A stretch of DNA of 64,000 nucleotides from Siderastrea radians (GCA_964017195.1 OZ024897.1:6018360-6082359); one strand, 5' to 3'. Shown: positions 1 through 11,231, counted from the first letter of the stretch. Notes: a model not told the origin generated them from the sequence alone. Program-made: numbers and translations.

Positions 1-801
1 TCATGTTAAGGAGTATATTTGGATTTCTAATTATATTGGAAAACGATCAGTGTTCCCATAATACCAAGATTCTGCAACATGCACATTAAAAAAACTCTAC
101 TTCGAGGCCCTAACGTTTCGATATAGTGTAAACATAGAGACGCAGCATAGAAAGGGGTTCAAATAATTGAAAAAAATGATGTGAAAATTTTTAATTTTTT
201 TTCCTTGTAAAGACGTAAATTGGCCGCCATCTTGAAGTGGTCGTAAAAAGAAAATTAGCCCCAGGAGGAGTGTATAGTTTTATGGCATTATCAAAAGATC
301 ACAAAAACTCGAAATTTAACTTAAGGATTTATGTAGAAGTTTCTATGATGTCCTTAAAAATGAAATTTTATTGTTTGAATTGGATTATGTTTTAGTGTCA
401 AGATTCAGTGACGCATAAGGGAAAACACACGACTATGTACAGACAAACTGGAGTGCTCTGTTATTTTTAAGGCAGAAAGGATAACAAGAGAAACTGGCAG
501 CCTATACAATAATTAATTACACAGAAGAAAGTAATTTAGTGAAGTTTAATCTCTCCAGGAAATCCTGAAAGAAAAAAGAATAAGACAAAATTATTTCCCT
601 TGGTTCTAACGTTTGATTTCTGGATTAAATCCTAAAGTGTGGCCATTCAAATCATAGGTATTCAACCGTTGAGTACTTTACTTTAGTACTGTATTTTTCT
701 GTACAGTGTGATTCTAACGTTTCAGTCTGGGGATCAACTCCTAAACCTTTACTTTCTACTGATACAAAATAATGCTCAAAAAAATACCGCATTAGTTTAA
801 A
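1..801. other. 3' flank of the minus-strand gene, no gene seen
   Basis: AT-rich sequence downstream of the stop codon of the minus-strand gene. I found no exon with plausible splice sites, no RNA gene and no clear repeat. Short ORFs here are within chance expectation. Confidence 0.5.
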
Positions 802-3800
802 CTAAGCCGGAACAACAATAGCAGACATCCGATTTCCTGAAGAGGTCAAAAACTTAAATTCGATAGCGATTTGATTTTCAAGCTATTTTAGTTTTCAGAC
901 CTTTACTAATTCCTACTGGTGAACATAAGAGGAAATGTGAAATGTGATAATGCTTGGAAACAAAATGAGATTGTTTTCCACGCGAGAGGGCTACAATCTA
1001 TCCGATGAAATCGCTCATATTCGCAATCAGTGTAATTATTGTTTTTACCTACCTGTTAATTTCGCAAATTCAGAAACGTTGCAGGCAAAGTTAAGCTTAC
1101 CCATCGCAGTCTCACTGTAAGGAAAAAAGAAAAGAAAATATAAATACTGGGGTGAGTTGCGTACGAGCTAAAATTAAGACTGCTTTCTGTTTATGCAAAC
1201 TGTGATGGTAAGCGCCTAAAATAAATCGAGCCCGCATAGCTTCCATATTCGTGCCCGGCCCCAGACAGGCAGGTCTGCCATGATATGTATACACGAACAT
1301 CTCTACGCACTGTAAATTCAGAAGTTCTGTTTTAGCCCCCAAAATGGGGCCCTTTCAGTGAGTAAAATACAGTGCCATTTTTGGGACTAACTTGGCTCTC
1401 TATTTTAAGGCCAAAATAGCCCTATTTACAGGGGCTGGACCGGCACCAAAGGGCCAAATCGTGTCCCACTGTGGGCTATTTCGGCTTACAATGGGGTAGT
1501 TCTGTCCCAGTTGTGGCTGAAATAGCCCCACAGTGGGCTGATCAGCTTTAGGGGCCTCAGGGGATAATTTTGCAGTTTGGGGCTGAAACAGATCTTCTCA
1601 ATTTACAGTGGGCACAAATAGGGCACTTAAAATACTTCGAATAACTGGTGGCATGAAAAGATAATTTTAGGCGTCTTTCGACAAGATTGCACAAAGCGGA
1701 ATTTGAACAGGTTTGCTCATGCAATATCTCCGTGATTGGACAAAAATCTACTTAGTGGGGGGTTCGATTTAAATATCTTACCTGAAGAATTGCCGGCCAG
1801 TGTGTGTCTGACAATCGAGGCACCATAGCACATACCAGGAAGGCTTGAATACCACGATTTTCAGCAACTGAGGGCCGAACCTGTGTGATAGATAAGAAAA
1901 ATAACAATGTTGTAAAAGTAAGGGTTGTGATTCATCTTATGCGGTAACTTTTTAAGACTCCATCCACCAAACGCTCTTTACTTAATATGGAATTGGGATT
2001 GAAATTGAGGTTGAAGTTGAAGTTAAAACTGAATCTGAAACGGAAATCCAAAATTGAATTTGAAGTTAGAATTGGTTTTGGATTGGGATTAGGATCGGGA
2101 TTGAGATTGGAATTGGAATTGGAAGCGCAATTGCAGTTAAAGATGAAACTGAAATTGAATTTGAGATTACAATTGGTATTGGATTAGGATTGGGATCGGG
2201 ATTGAGATTACAATTGGAAATGAATACCCAAATTCATTTGAAGATGAAACTGAAATTCAAAATTGATTGGAAATTAGAATTGGTTTTGAAACTGACGATC
2301 AGGATCGGGATTGAGATTAGAATTGGAATTGAAAACGCAATTGCAGTTGAAGTTGAAACTGAAATTGAATTTGAATTTAGAAGTGGTCTTGGATTAGGAT
2401 TGGGATAACGTTTGAGTATAGAATTGGAATGGGAAACGCAAAAACAATTTGTCACAAAACCTCACTTCCTTACACTCAAATGGCAACTGCGATAATACTT
2501 TTGACTGACTTACTGCGTAGCAAGGTCGTGAAACATGGCTCGTGCATACATGGTGACATCGGGCAGGTACGCCGGGCCGCCATTCTTGCTTCTGTAGATA
2601 ATAATGAATCTCTCGCCAGTCAGATTTCGTACTGCGTCAAGGATACAGCTGCGTACAGACAAAGAGAAATGAAAAAAATAGACGCAGGAATAAGATTTGC
2701 TTATACAGAAAAGTAAATCAAGGAGGGTTGGGGATAGATTTTAGGCACCTGTTTTCTCAAATTTTCCCACTTTATCTTAATTCCTTTATCTCTTCTTGAT
2801 AGCTAGCCCGGATTTATTGTACTTTTTTGTTGCAAAAGTTTTAAAAACTCTTATTCGCAAACTGTGTCAGGAAGTTAAAGTGTGCTTCGGGTCGGAGACA
2901 GAATCCCGGAGACCTCATCAGTCATTCAACAGGCCTTTGTATTCAGGGGAGGCTTAAAAAGTGGGTCCAATAGATGAAGTTCTGAGCATATGAAAATGTG
3001 ACTGAGATGATTTCTTGGCTAAAATTAAAAGAATTAAAGCAGACTTACTCAGCACCCAGGCTTTCAACATCTCGGATATACTCTTCGGAAATTATGTTCA
3101 TTATATGAAAGCCATAGTCATGATAGCCTAACAAAGGAGGGAAATAAAACATTTTTGTTGAAATATGGATTCTATAGATGGTAAAATTAATTAAAAGTTT
3201 ATAAGTATGTCGACGTGAAACGGACTCGACGTAAGCATTAAACCAAGGATAGGAAACTAGTGGCTGTATTGTCAAACTAGAAAAACTTAAGACGCAATTT
3301 AGGACTTTCAAAACTGATCAAAATTAAATAAAAACTCTGAAAATCACCACCTTGTATTTTGCTTTGTTTGTCTGTGTGTACTATTTTTAACCGTTATATT
3401 GAAAATACTCACATCGCAAAAGTAAAGACAGAACAACAAATAAAACGATCTGGCAGTAATTTTGAGAGATTTTATTTCAATATTGATTAGTTTGAAGGCC
3501 CCAAATTCCACCTTAATTTTTGCTAATTTGAAAAAAACATACAGCCATTGTAACTGCACAGGGCACCAAGCAAACAGAGGATGCTGAGTCTGTGGTTTCC
3601 ACTCTGAAGTTTTATCTACAGTTTCATGTACAACCATATTTCTTTCTCGCCTTTGTTACTAATCGGATTTACCTTCATAAGTCAAGCAATCTGGGATTGG
3701 TCCAAGTTTGTCTCCGGCCATGAATGCCAGGGTGGAAAACTGACCAAGGTTTTCGTGAAGCCTATGGCACTTGATGTCAGGGAGTGCTGGCTTATTAGGC

Positions 3801-3868
3801 GGCACGGAAAGTTTGACATCTTGGCAATTGAGGGCGGCTAAATTAACGGCGGGGGAATAACGTGAAAT
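802..3868 (-). CDS. Unrecognised multi-exon gene, 3' part (five exons)
   Basis: Function not recognised. Exons in order of transcription: 3868-3673, 3127-3049, 1880-1782, 1114-1053 and 836-802. Every intron is GT-AG. The phases chain without conflict (1, 2, 2, 1) and the last exon ends in TAG, giving 156 codons plus stop. The first listed exon has a strong pyrimidine-rich acceptor and starts in phase 0, so at least one upstream exon with the start codon is missing; I could not place it. Visible segments include NLAALNCQDVKLSVPP, GYHDYGFHIMNIISEEYI, FGPQLLKIVVFKPSWYVLWC and the end NRMSAIVVPA. There are six cysteines (two in the WYVLWCLDC stretch) and no obvious membrane helix in the visible part. 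Introns hold a GGGGC motif cluster and a hexamer-like repeat. The model rests on reading frame and splice signals, not homology. Confidence 0.6.
1335..1612. repeat. Cluster of GGGGCT/AGCCCC motifs
   Basis: Degenerate repeats of the type TGGGGCTGAAATAGCCCCA recur in both orientations across the intron between the 1782 and 1114 exon boundaries. Many units are internal inverted repeats (GCCCCA...TGGGGC). Irregular spacing argues against a simple tandem satellite. Confidence 0.5.
1987..2410. repeat. Degenerate hexamer-like repeat (GAAATT/GGATTG type)
   Basis: About 420 bp built from 6-bp words such as GAAATT, GGATTG and GAATTG, with a higher-order period of about 100-110 bp marked by recurrence of GGATCGGGATTGAGATTA near 2093, 2194 and 2303. 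Six-base periodicity keeps frames open on both strands, giving Leu/Lys- and Asn/Ser-rich spurious ORFs. It lies in an intron of the minus-strand gene. Confidence 0.75.
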
Positions 3869-5490
3869 CTAAAAAGAAAAAGGTTATTGAAAATTCAGTT
3901 GTTCGAACGGAATAAAGAACTACCTAGTAAGACTAACAACATTTTTGAGGACATTCGGTTTCAGCTTTGCCGACCTGTTAAAACGAAAGGCAGGTGACAT
4001 TTCGGAACCCATTCTATACGTATGTTAGCTTCTCGGAACTGTGAGAAGGGCCGTCGCGAACGCTTAGCGGGCTGGAAAATTTTACCCGTTTTCTGCCACC
4101 GACAATTTGGTGTCCTGGTAAATAAAGTGTTAGAAAGGAGATGCGTGGGCAAGAGAGTTTCTGTTCACTCTTGTATTTTGAGAAGTGGGTGAAATTCATG
4201 CTTGCATTGGAGAAAAAAACAGGTGCACTTTATTGATTCTCGACATTTCGAACTAAACAACATATACAAAAAAAAGTGTTGGGAAATACTACTTAATGAC
4301 TTCATTTCATCTGTTTCATGACGTTGTTACACCCACTTAATCTTGGTTCTGTTTGTGATCAATTTGGTGGCTTAGCGCTTACCTCCACTGGCATATGCGC
4401 GTTCCTACGGCGGTCTCGATCCGTTTTATAAAACCGTCCGTGCAGTAACGCGCCTCTAGATAAAAACTTCTATTATTTTTCACGACAATTGCAGTGATTT
4501 ATTTTGAAACAGTGTTAAGAGTAAAGAGATTTTTATTCAGCTTCATGTTCACTTTCACTGAATCAGTTTCATTTATTTCACTCAGGTTTCCAGTAACGCG
4601 ATCTACGTTCCAGATCTCGCCCAAAATTTTAAATTTGGAAAGCGCGTGCATTGACGTCATAAAGGTCAACGGTTGAAAAAGCCGTTTAAGCTAGCAATCG
4701 CGGTAAAAGCAAAGAGTTTTCTCACTTTTTTGAGCAATTTTGATAACCATTCGACCTCTGCTCACCTTTGCCTTTTTATAGAAGCGTTGTGACTGTCTTC
4801 TGCTGAAAGCGCAACCCATTCTGTCTAAAAATTAAGATAACTTTTGATGAAAGTAATATAAGTTCACTCTGCGCAAGTCAGTAGCAAACTGACGATATCT
4901 GACAGGTACACGCTTAAGTAACTGAATCCATCGTTACGTCATAGCGTGCGCCATACTTTGCTGATGATAACTTTTGAATCAAAAGCGAGGCCGTTGATTG
5001 GTGGAAAAATGTAAAGAGAATACAGCAAAGGACCGCGGGCGCAGTATCTTTAGCTCACGGGTGCGATCTACGTCTGAACGCTTGGTGGAAACGACGAAAC
5101 ATCACAAGAAGGCAAAGTCGTGTCTTAACTAACTGGATAAAATGTTTTACGCTGAAGAAAATCTCCGTTTTTTCTGATTATCTCAGCAAAAAAAAACTTT
5201 CGTCCAAAGGCTTATCAAATTTTGCAAATTTGAAAGAAGAGCTGAGTAGTTTATGCAGTTTCCCCCAAATAACAGGGTCCAATTTCAGTTCCCAAAGTGA
5301 TCGTATAAATGGCACAAAATGGCCGTTTGTATCGTTTTAAAGAGGAGGCTTTGCTATGTCACAACTTATTGAATTTCGGGGCACCGCGCTGTTCTCAGTT
5401 AATCCCCGTCTCAAGGTCCGAACATACCCGCGCAGCTTTAAATTTCATTGACGTTTCCATCTTTGCATACACTGCGAGCAGAATTTTCCT
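3869..5490. other. Upstream region of the minus-strand gene, no complete exon placed
   Basis: The missing 5' exon(s) of the minus-strand gene should lie here or further right. A short stretch near 4116-4088 on the minus strand is bounded by acceptor- and donor-like signals, but its phase and size were not convincing. Apart from a CRE-like site, I see no other gene. Confidence 0.4.
4652..4668 (+). promoter_or_regulatory. CRE palindrome with adjacent AAGGTCA half-site
   Basis: A full TGACGTCA palindrome is followed after two bases by AAGGTCA, a nuclear-receptor type half-site. It lies upstream of the minus-strand gene. Binding is inferred from motif identity only. Confidence 0.35.
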
Positions 5491-5496
5491 GGTCGC

Positions 5497-5935
5497 TTTC
5501 CCCCCCCGGGGGGGGTACTCCCTATAGAGGGCTATACGGGGAGACTCCGCCCAAAAGGGGTGCCTTTTTTAAGCTCGCAGTATATTAAAGGGTAGGAAAA
5601 ATTGCCATTTTAGTATATGAAAGGCTCACAAAATCAGCTTCAAAGTGGAAGAAATGGTAGCTAAAGCGAAGTATATCAAAGGGTGGCACGTTTTGGCAGA
5701 AATGACTACGCAAATGAACTCAAAACGACTAACTGAACCGGGGAAAAACGTGGCGATTACAGGAAATTCTGTTGTTTTGGCTTAACCTTGAGGTATAAGA
5801 AAGGGGTGCAATTTTGCTCTAGGTATATGAAAGGGGTACCATTTTGGTAAAAATTAGTATATTAAGGGGCAAGGGTTTGAACCTGCGGGCGGAGCCTTTC
5901 CGTATAAAACTTTATTGAGTAGCCTCCCGGAGCTT
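5497..5935. mobile_element. Non-autonomous TIR element (GGGGTACTCCC family)
   Basis: The left end has a C8G8 block running into GGGGGTACTCCCTATAGAG and a GGGGAGACTCCGCCC segment. The right end carries the imperfect inverse (GGGCGGAGCCTTTCCGTAT). Inside, the phrase TATATGAAAGGGGTACCATT recurs in variant forms. A related GGGGGGTACTCCCATA end occurs near 43350. Boundaries are approximate; no coding capacity. Confidence 0.55.
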
Positions 5936-6472
5936 TATGCTTCCGGCTGCGAATAGTAACATGGCGCCCAAGAAACTTCTGCGCATGCAACGTTTTCGCG
6001 CAATGACTCCGAGGTCAGAATAACGAAGTAGTATATCAGGAATGAACACAAGTTGAACTTTTCTTGCTTTTGTTTTGGTTTTCATAGTAAAAAAAAGTAT
6101 TATTCGCGCCAAAATATTTCATCTGTGGAAAGACTTATGGCGAGTTCTGTTCCTTCATCAGTGTGATTGATTGATTGATTAATTGATTGTTTGATTGCTT
6201 GATTGATTGTTGATTGATTGCTACAGGGTGCGTCAGACATTGGTCGAAATCGGTCACATGATGCGAGGGTGTCTCTCCTCAGCGGGCGCCTATCAGCGCA
6301 TAGTGCCCGTTTTTGGCAATTTTCGCTCAAACTTTAACGTTGTACATTAAAAACAATAGAGTCTTTCTGTCTCAGTCCCTATGTCTGATATATTTGTTGA
6401 GAACATCAAGTTTCCTCGGGCAACCTATGATACGACAGTGTCTTCGACAGAAGAACTCTATTGTTTAATTGT
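5936..6472. other. Intergenic, with short (ATTG)n tract
   Basis: An ATTG tetranucleotide tract lies at about 6162-6222. Nothing else is supported. Confidence 0.5.
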
Positions 6473-6479
6473 ACAGCAC

Positions 6480-7748
6480 CAGGAGCCATAATCGGGGATG
6501 GAGACCGTAACTAACTGCCATTTTCAGTATTGGCGTTGGCCCCATCGAAAAAGACAAATGTGCTATTTTTAGAAAAAATTGCGCCATCGCGCGTGACACA
6601 CGCGCGTGTGTGTTGCGAGGACTCCGCGCAGAGAAAAACAAACAAAATGGCGTCGGAAATTACCTTTGTTGGAGATGAATTAATTCAATTTCTGTCATCA
6701 GTGTCACTTCCTAATTTGAGGCAAGCCCTTGGGGAGAACTTTCTGGATAGTGACTCTGGATATGAGGATTATACAAGTGATTCTGATGATGGCAGTGAGA
6801 ACAACTGGCTATACCACACAAAATTGACACTGGTTTACCTGTACTCGTTGTGGCTCTATCTGTGTTCCCTTGAGCAGCTCCAGACATTTAGACACAAGAC
6901 GGATGCCATGTAAAATACGTTGAATCGCTTTCACAGTTGTTTGAGTGCTATTTTTACCATTCCGTCGGCGGGCTCTAAACTAAGAAAAACTGCTTTTTGT
7001 GGTTTGCGTTTAAAAAGTAAGATGGTGAATTCTAATGTTCCTCACCTCCGTAGTCTTGTTTCCGTGAGCTGCATAGTAATTATCGTTCAAGTTTAATTAT
7101 TAATCCTGTCTTCAGTTCGATCAAACAAACACATGATGGCTCGGTTGTCAGCGTTGTGCGAACGGAGCGATTTCAAACTCGTTCATTTGAACTCCCACAG
7201 CCATAACGGTGAGATCGTACAGCTTCAATCCGCTTTGAACGACGATTACAACAATTTTCAGGAAAAATCAAACACGTACCACATTTCAGAGCCCATAATT
7301 GGGAGATTTTTCCCAGATCTTGTGCTTGTACGTTCACTTCGGAGCAGTTTCATTGATTCATTCAGCCCCGCAAAGAAACGCTGCAACACTTCGCAAGGTT
7401 TCGGCGCCTTTTTCGGTCAGTCATGTGATCGCGATCGATTCTTGTTCCCTTTTATCTCGGAGTTTCTCTCTCTTTTTTTCTCTTTCTTGATTTTATAGCA
7501 ATTAGTGATTGCGTTTTTAGACTCTAACAATAAAAACAATTGTGTACTCGGGCATACCGGATATCAAATAATTATAACCATCTTGGTCATATCCAGCACG
7601 CCCTCGTTGTACGCAAATTTGCGTGTAGCCACGCGCGTTTATGGCGTTGAGGGTGGCGCAATTTTTTCTAAAAATAGCACATTTGTCTTTTTCGATGGGG
7701 CCGCGTGGACCCCGCGCTTACGGTCTCCGTCCCCGATTATGGCTCCTG
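6480..7748. mobile_element. 1269-bp DNA transposon with 7-bp target duplication
   Basis: The ends are CAGGAGCCATAATCGGGGA and its inverse. Homology of the two ends continues for about 130 bp, including an AAAAATTGCGCCA block in both arms. Both sides are flanked by ACAGCAC (6473-6479 and 7749-7755), a perfect 7-bp target-site duplication. The CAG...CTG termini and a 7-8 bp duplication suggest a hAT- or P-like superfamily, but no transposase is visible, so it is probably non-autonomous. Confidence 0.8.
6647..6913 (+). CDS. Small acidic ORF inside the DNA transposon (88 aa)
   Basis: The ATG sits in a good context (AAAATGG) just inside the left long terminal repeat. The first part reads MASEITFVGDELIQFL and is followed by a Ser/Asp/Glu-rich stretch (DSDSGYEDYTSDSDDG). 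A GTGAGA donor-like sequence follows GATGATGGCA, so the ORF could be a first exon rather than a complete gene. An in-frame ATG at 6530 lies within the terminal repeat and is less likely. The product is not recognised; it may be transposon cargo, a transposase remnant or a chance ORF. Confidence 0.3.
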   Translation: MASEITFVGDELIQFLSSVSLPNLRQALGENFLDSDSGYEDYTSDSDDGSENNWLYHTKLTLVYLYSLWLYLCSLEQLQTFRHKTDAM

Positions 7749-7755
7749 ACAGCAC

Positions 7756-8930
7756 TTCATGCTTTATGTAAGCGCCGATTGTTTACATGGCGCGAGAACT
7801 ATTTTCGCTCCTACAAATAGCTGTACTGTTGACAAAAGCGCTTCTGTGTTTACGCCCACAAGCTCATCTGTTGCGGAAACAACAGCGTTTCTGAAAAAAT
7901 TAAAGAACTTTTGTCTTGTGCGCGCTTTAAAGCAATTCCTTGCTTCTTCCTAACTTAACAAAACCAGCACTAAATTTAGAAGTTGTTAGTTAAGACTTGA
8001 ACGTAACTGTCAAACTCTTTTCGTAAAACCAAAGAAAGAAAAACCAAATACATAGTTGCTAATTCGTGTTTACAAAGGTTGCTACTGATTAAAGAATCAC
8101 TTAGTAACCTTACTGTAAACTGTGTACACCTAACCAGCTACAGACACCGACATATCGGTGGGATCTCTTGGCACTTTTAACATGGCGACTGAGCAAGAAA
8201 AACGGAAAGACTGTCCATTTGTCATCGCAATTTTTTCCTCGTGGGTTATTTGTCTTCTTCATTTCCCAGTAAGTGAATGCTTGGAAAAGGCTAATGAGGC
8301 AGCTCGTATGAACCGGGATGAACCAACACAAGAAAAAGAAATGTTTCCCTTTGTCATACTTGTGTTAACTACAAATGCCTGTTTCACGCATTGTTAACAC
8401 TTACGTGTGCACGTATGGATAACCCTCGTCGCATAGGTACAAAAAGTAATTTAAAAATGTGCTTGAATCTGGGGCCCAGTTCATGAAGTGACCGGGCCTT
8501 GTCTTAGTTAGGATGGTAAGTAATTCAAACCTTAGACTTCGGCTTTATTAAGCTTGGTTTTTTCTATGATGCAAGTACAATCGCACTCGTAAGAGCAAAC
8601 ACTAGAGTCAATGCAAACCGCTCTCTAACAAAACAAGTGGAAGTTTATTTTAATCGGCAACCGCCTTGTGTTTATATCAATATTTCTTATACTAACTTGG
8701 CTTTTTATGTATTATTTTTAGTGTAATCGTTTACTTTCGTTTTTAACTAAGTCTTTAGTTTTTTCTACCTAATCCCTACTTAGCTTTTAAGATGATAGAG
8801 ACAAAATGGAATTTATATCGTGTGTTGTAAATTTCGACTTTTAATGTTGTAATTTTGCCAGTATTTGTATATTGTTATTTTCTGTTAAATACCAAGTTTA
8901 GTAGCACTTAAAAATGATTCCTTCTCTAAA
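7756..8930. other. Intergenic, no gene supported
   Basis: Overlapping ORFs of 60-90 codons on both strands show no splice logic or recognisable motif. I see no repeat with clear ends. Confidence 0.45.
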
Positions 8931-8936
8931 AGAGGT

Positions 8937-9172
8937 GAATACTAACTCACTCACTCATTCGCTCGCACACTGACGTGTTACTGCCTGACTAACTAACTGA
9001 TTGACTGATTGACTGACTATCCAGCTGACTGACTGGTTGCCGGACTGACTGACCAGCTGACTGACTGACTGACTGACTGACTGACTGACTCACTGACTCA
9101 CTGACTGACTCACTGACTGACTCAGTGACTGACTCACTGACTGACTCACTGACTGACTCACTGACAGACTGA
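8937..9172. repeat. (GACT)n microsatellite with variants
   Basis: Long run of GACT with CACT and CAGT interruptions. Confidence 0.9.
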
Positions 9173-9244
9173 CTTCTGTGGTTCCGTTACGTTTGCAGAT
9201 TGTTCAAATGTCCTAGGTAAGACCTTCCTGTGGTACTGCGGTTT

Positions 9245-9445
9245 ATTTTGCTGTACAAGATTGTTCTAAGTTTTGAGTGTGTAGATAAAATCCTAAAGTC
9301 TGACCATCCAAATGAAAGCTACTGAACAGTACTTTCCTGTGGTGCATTTTGTTAAGCTGTACCGACAAGGTGAATCCAACTTCTGATTCTGTGGATAAAA
9401 TTCTGGAGTGAAATCTGGTGACAAGTACTTTCCTGTGAGGTTGCA
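9245..9445 (+). repeat. 106-bp repeat family, two degenerate units
   Basis: Carries GAAAGCTACTGAACAGTACT followed by TTCCTGTGGTGCATTTTGTT and TCTGTGGATAAAATTCT, matching units found across the MED13 introns and the MED13 3' flank. Confidence 0.65.
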
Positions 9446-10117
9446 TGCCCGTTGTTTCATTTACACCAGGTGGAAATTTAAGACAATTTGACAGTTGGAT
9501 CTTCGGACCCTAGCTTACTGACGCACCTTGCTCCCTGACATTTTCATTCATTTCAGTCATGACTTAGTTTTCAGTTAGACAAATAAATACCAAATGGATC
9601 CGTAATCGTGACGGACAAATGATCTGAACTTCACGTATCATAAAGAATTCTTTTATATTTTACAATTAAGCTTTCAGTATATTCTTCCACCTAACCCTAG
9701 TTCGTGATAAAATTTGTTAAATTTAATCATTCAAGAAAGGGATGGTAACAGCTAGTTTAAATCTGTTTGAGAAAAAATATATACATGATTAACAAAGCAA
9801 ACTAAACAAGTAACGATAATAAAAAAAACTTCGAATGAGCAAACCTAATCGACTAAGGAAACTATTTCAATAATAATAATAATTAAAAATTGAACTGTAA
9901 CCAGGATAAGACATATTAAAAATGTAAAAAGCGTTCTCTGGTTTAAAAAGAGAAATATAAGCTTTCGGCTATTATAATATAGCCTTTAACGAATGTAAAA
10001 AGAAATGAAAGCGCATGAGCGGAAATATATGCAAGGGAGGGTGTGAAAAGATTAAACACAAGAATATAATAGAAGTGTAAAAAAGCTAAAAATGGACAAA
10101 AACGGACAAAATAAGAA
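9446..10117. other. AT-rich sequence with hairpin 3' of the Penelope ORF
   Basis: Mostly unassigned AT-rich sequence. A stem of CGGCTAT and ATAGCC lies at about 9966-9984, downstream of the stop codon of the Penelope-like ORF. On the minus strand it reads GGCTAT...ATAGCCGAAA and probably belongs to the element. Confidence 0.4.
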
Positions 10118-11181
10118 TTACAATAAGATAGAGTATTGTCTTGGTAGCGGTTTGGAATTATTGTCTGCGCCGACAGTTTTGGCAGTATGCCAGGATTCTA
10201 GTGTTCTTCGAATACGGTAATTGCCTTTGTCTATCACGGTAGCGCCATCAAAATCAATTGAATGATTGTTTTGCCAAGCATGGTTGGCAATGTTCGAGCC
10301 TCTAGTATAATTTTTAAGATTTCGTTGATGTTCCTTTCTTCGGGTTTTAAAACATCTGCCAGTTTCTCCTACGTAACTCCAACAGCAATCAGCGCACGGG
10401 ATTTTGTAAACAACGTTGCATTGTACATCCAGGGGCTGCCTAAACTTAGGAGAAGGGAATTCTTGTTGCAGGGTTTTAGCTGGTTTGCTTACAACACGGA
10501 TGTAATTTTTACGAAGTAATCTGGTGAGAGGTTCAGTCAATCCGCGGATATAGGGAAGACATGCGAAACCCAGGGATGTGTCAGATGGATCGGCCCATTT
10601 GAAGAACATGGACACTAATTCTTCCGGAGGAGGAGTTGTCGGGGCTGACTTCTTTTTTAAAATGTTGGAAATAACCGTTGGTGGGTAGCCATTGGCTTTC
10701 AAAGCTTCCGTAACGTGACTAGTCTCGCGTGCTTTACCTTCACAAGTGCTAGGTAGGTTGGCTGCACGGAATAGGAGGGTCGAGGCCGCGCTGACTTTAT
10801 GTTTAATTTCATGATGAGAAGAATAATCCAGATATCTATCAGTATGTGTCGGTTTCCGGTAAACGTCGATGACAGTAACACCATTTTTCCTGGAAACCAG
10901 GGTGTCCAAGAAAGAGATTTGGCCATTGTTTTCTTCTTCGATAGTAAAAGCGATTTTTGGGTCAATGGAATTTAAAGTGTCATGAAAGGAGGAGACAGCG
11001 TCTTTCTTAATGATGACGAAGCTATCGTCAACATATCTTTTCCAAATCCTTGGTGTAACTGTAGAGGTATTGATGGCTAATTCTTTAACCACCTCCATGC
11101 AAAGATTAGCAACAATAGGGCTAACAGGGCTGCCCATAGCACAACCGTGAACCTGCTTATATATACAGTTATTGTAGACAA

Positions 11182-11182
<1 letters not shown>
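10118..11182 (-). mobile_element. Penelope-like retroelement, 5'-truncated (RT end + GIY-YIG endonuclease)
   Basis: One intact frame from a poly-Tyr readthrough of the AAT microsatellite at 11182 to the stop codon at 10118; the first Met is at 11137. N-terminal part: end of a reverse transcriptase, with YKQVHGCAMGSPVSPIVANL, the catalytic palm motif RYVDDSF, and FLDTLVSRKNG...VYRKPTHTDRYLDYSS. C-terminal part: GIY-YIG endonuclease, with VVYKIPCADCCWSYVGETGR, then a conserved Arg and EH. This domain order is diagnostic of EN-containing Penelope-like elements. The RT fingers and N-terminus are missing; truncation is exactly at the AAT tract. No frameshift or stop in about 350 codons suggests a fairly recent insertion. 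It lies upstream of and antisense to MED13. Confidence 0.9.

Positions 11183-11231
<49 letters not shown>
11183..11231. repeat. (AAT)n microsatellite at the Penelope truncation point
   Basis: About 16 AAT units directly abut the 5' end of the Penelope-like fragment. Confidence 0.95.

Noticed and set aside
1987..2408. Lys/Leu-rich ORFs as coding sequence
   Set aside because: Generated by a 6-bp repeat that keeps several frames open, including the opposite strand.
2429..2716. 95-codon ORF on the plus strand
   Set aside because: No splice logic, motif or context; it overlaps an intron of the minus-strand gene.
8158..8397. 79-codon ORF as a small gene
   Set aside because: Equal-length ORF on the other strand, no recognisable motif.
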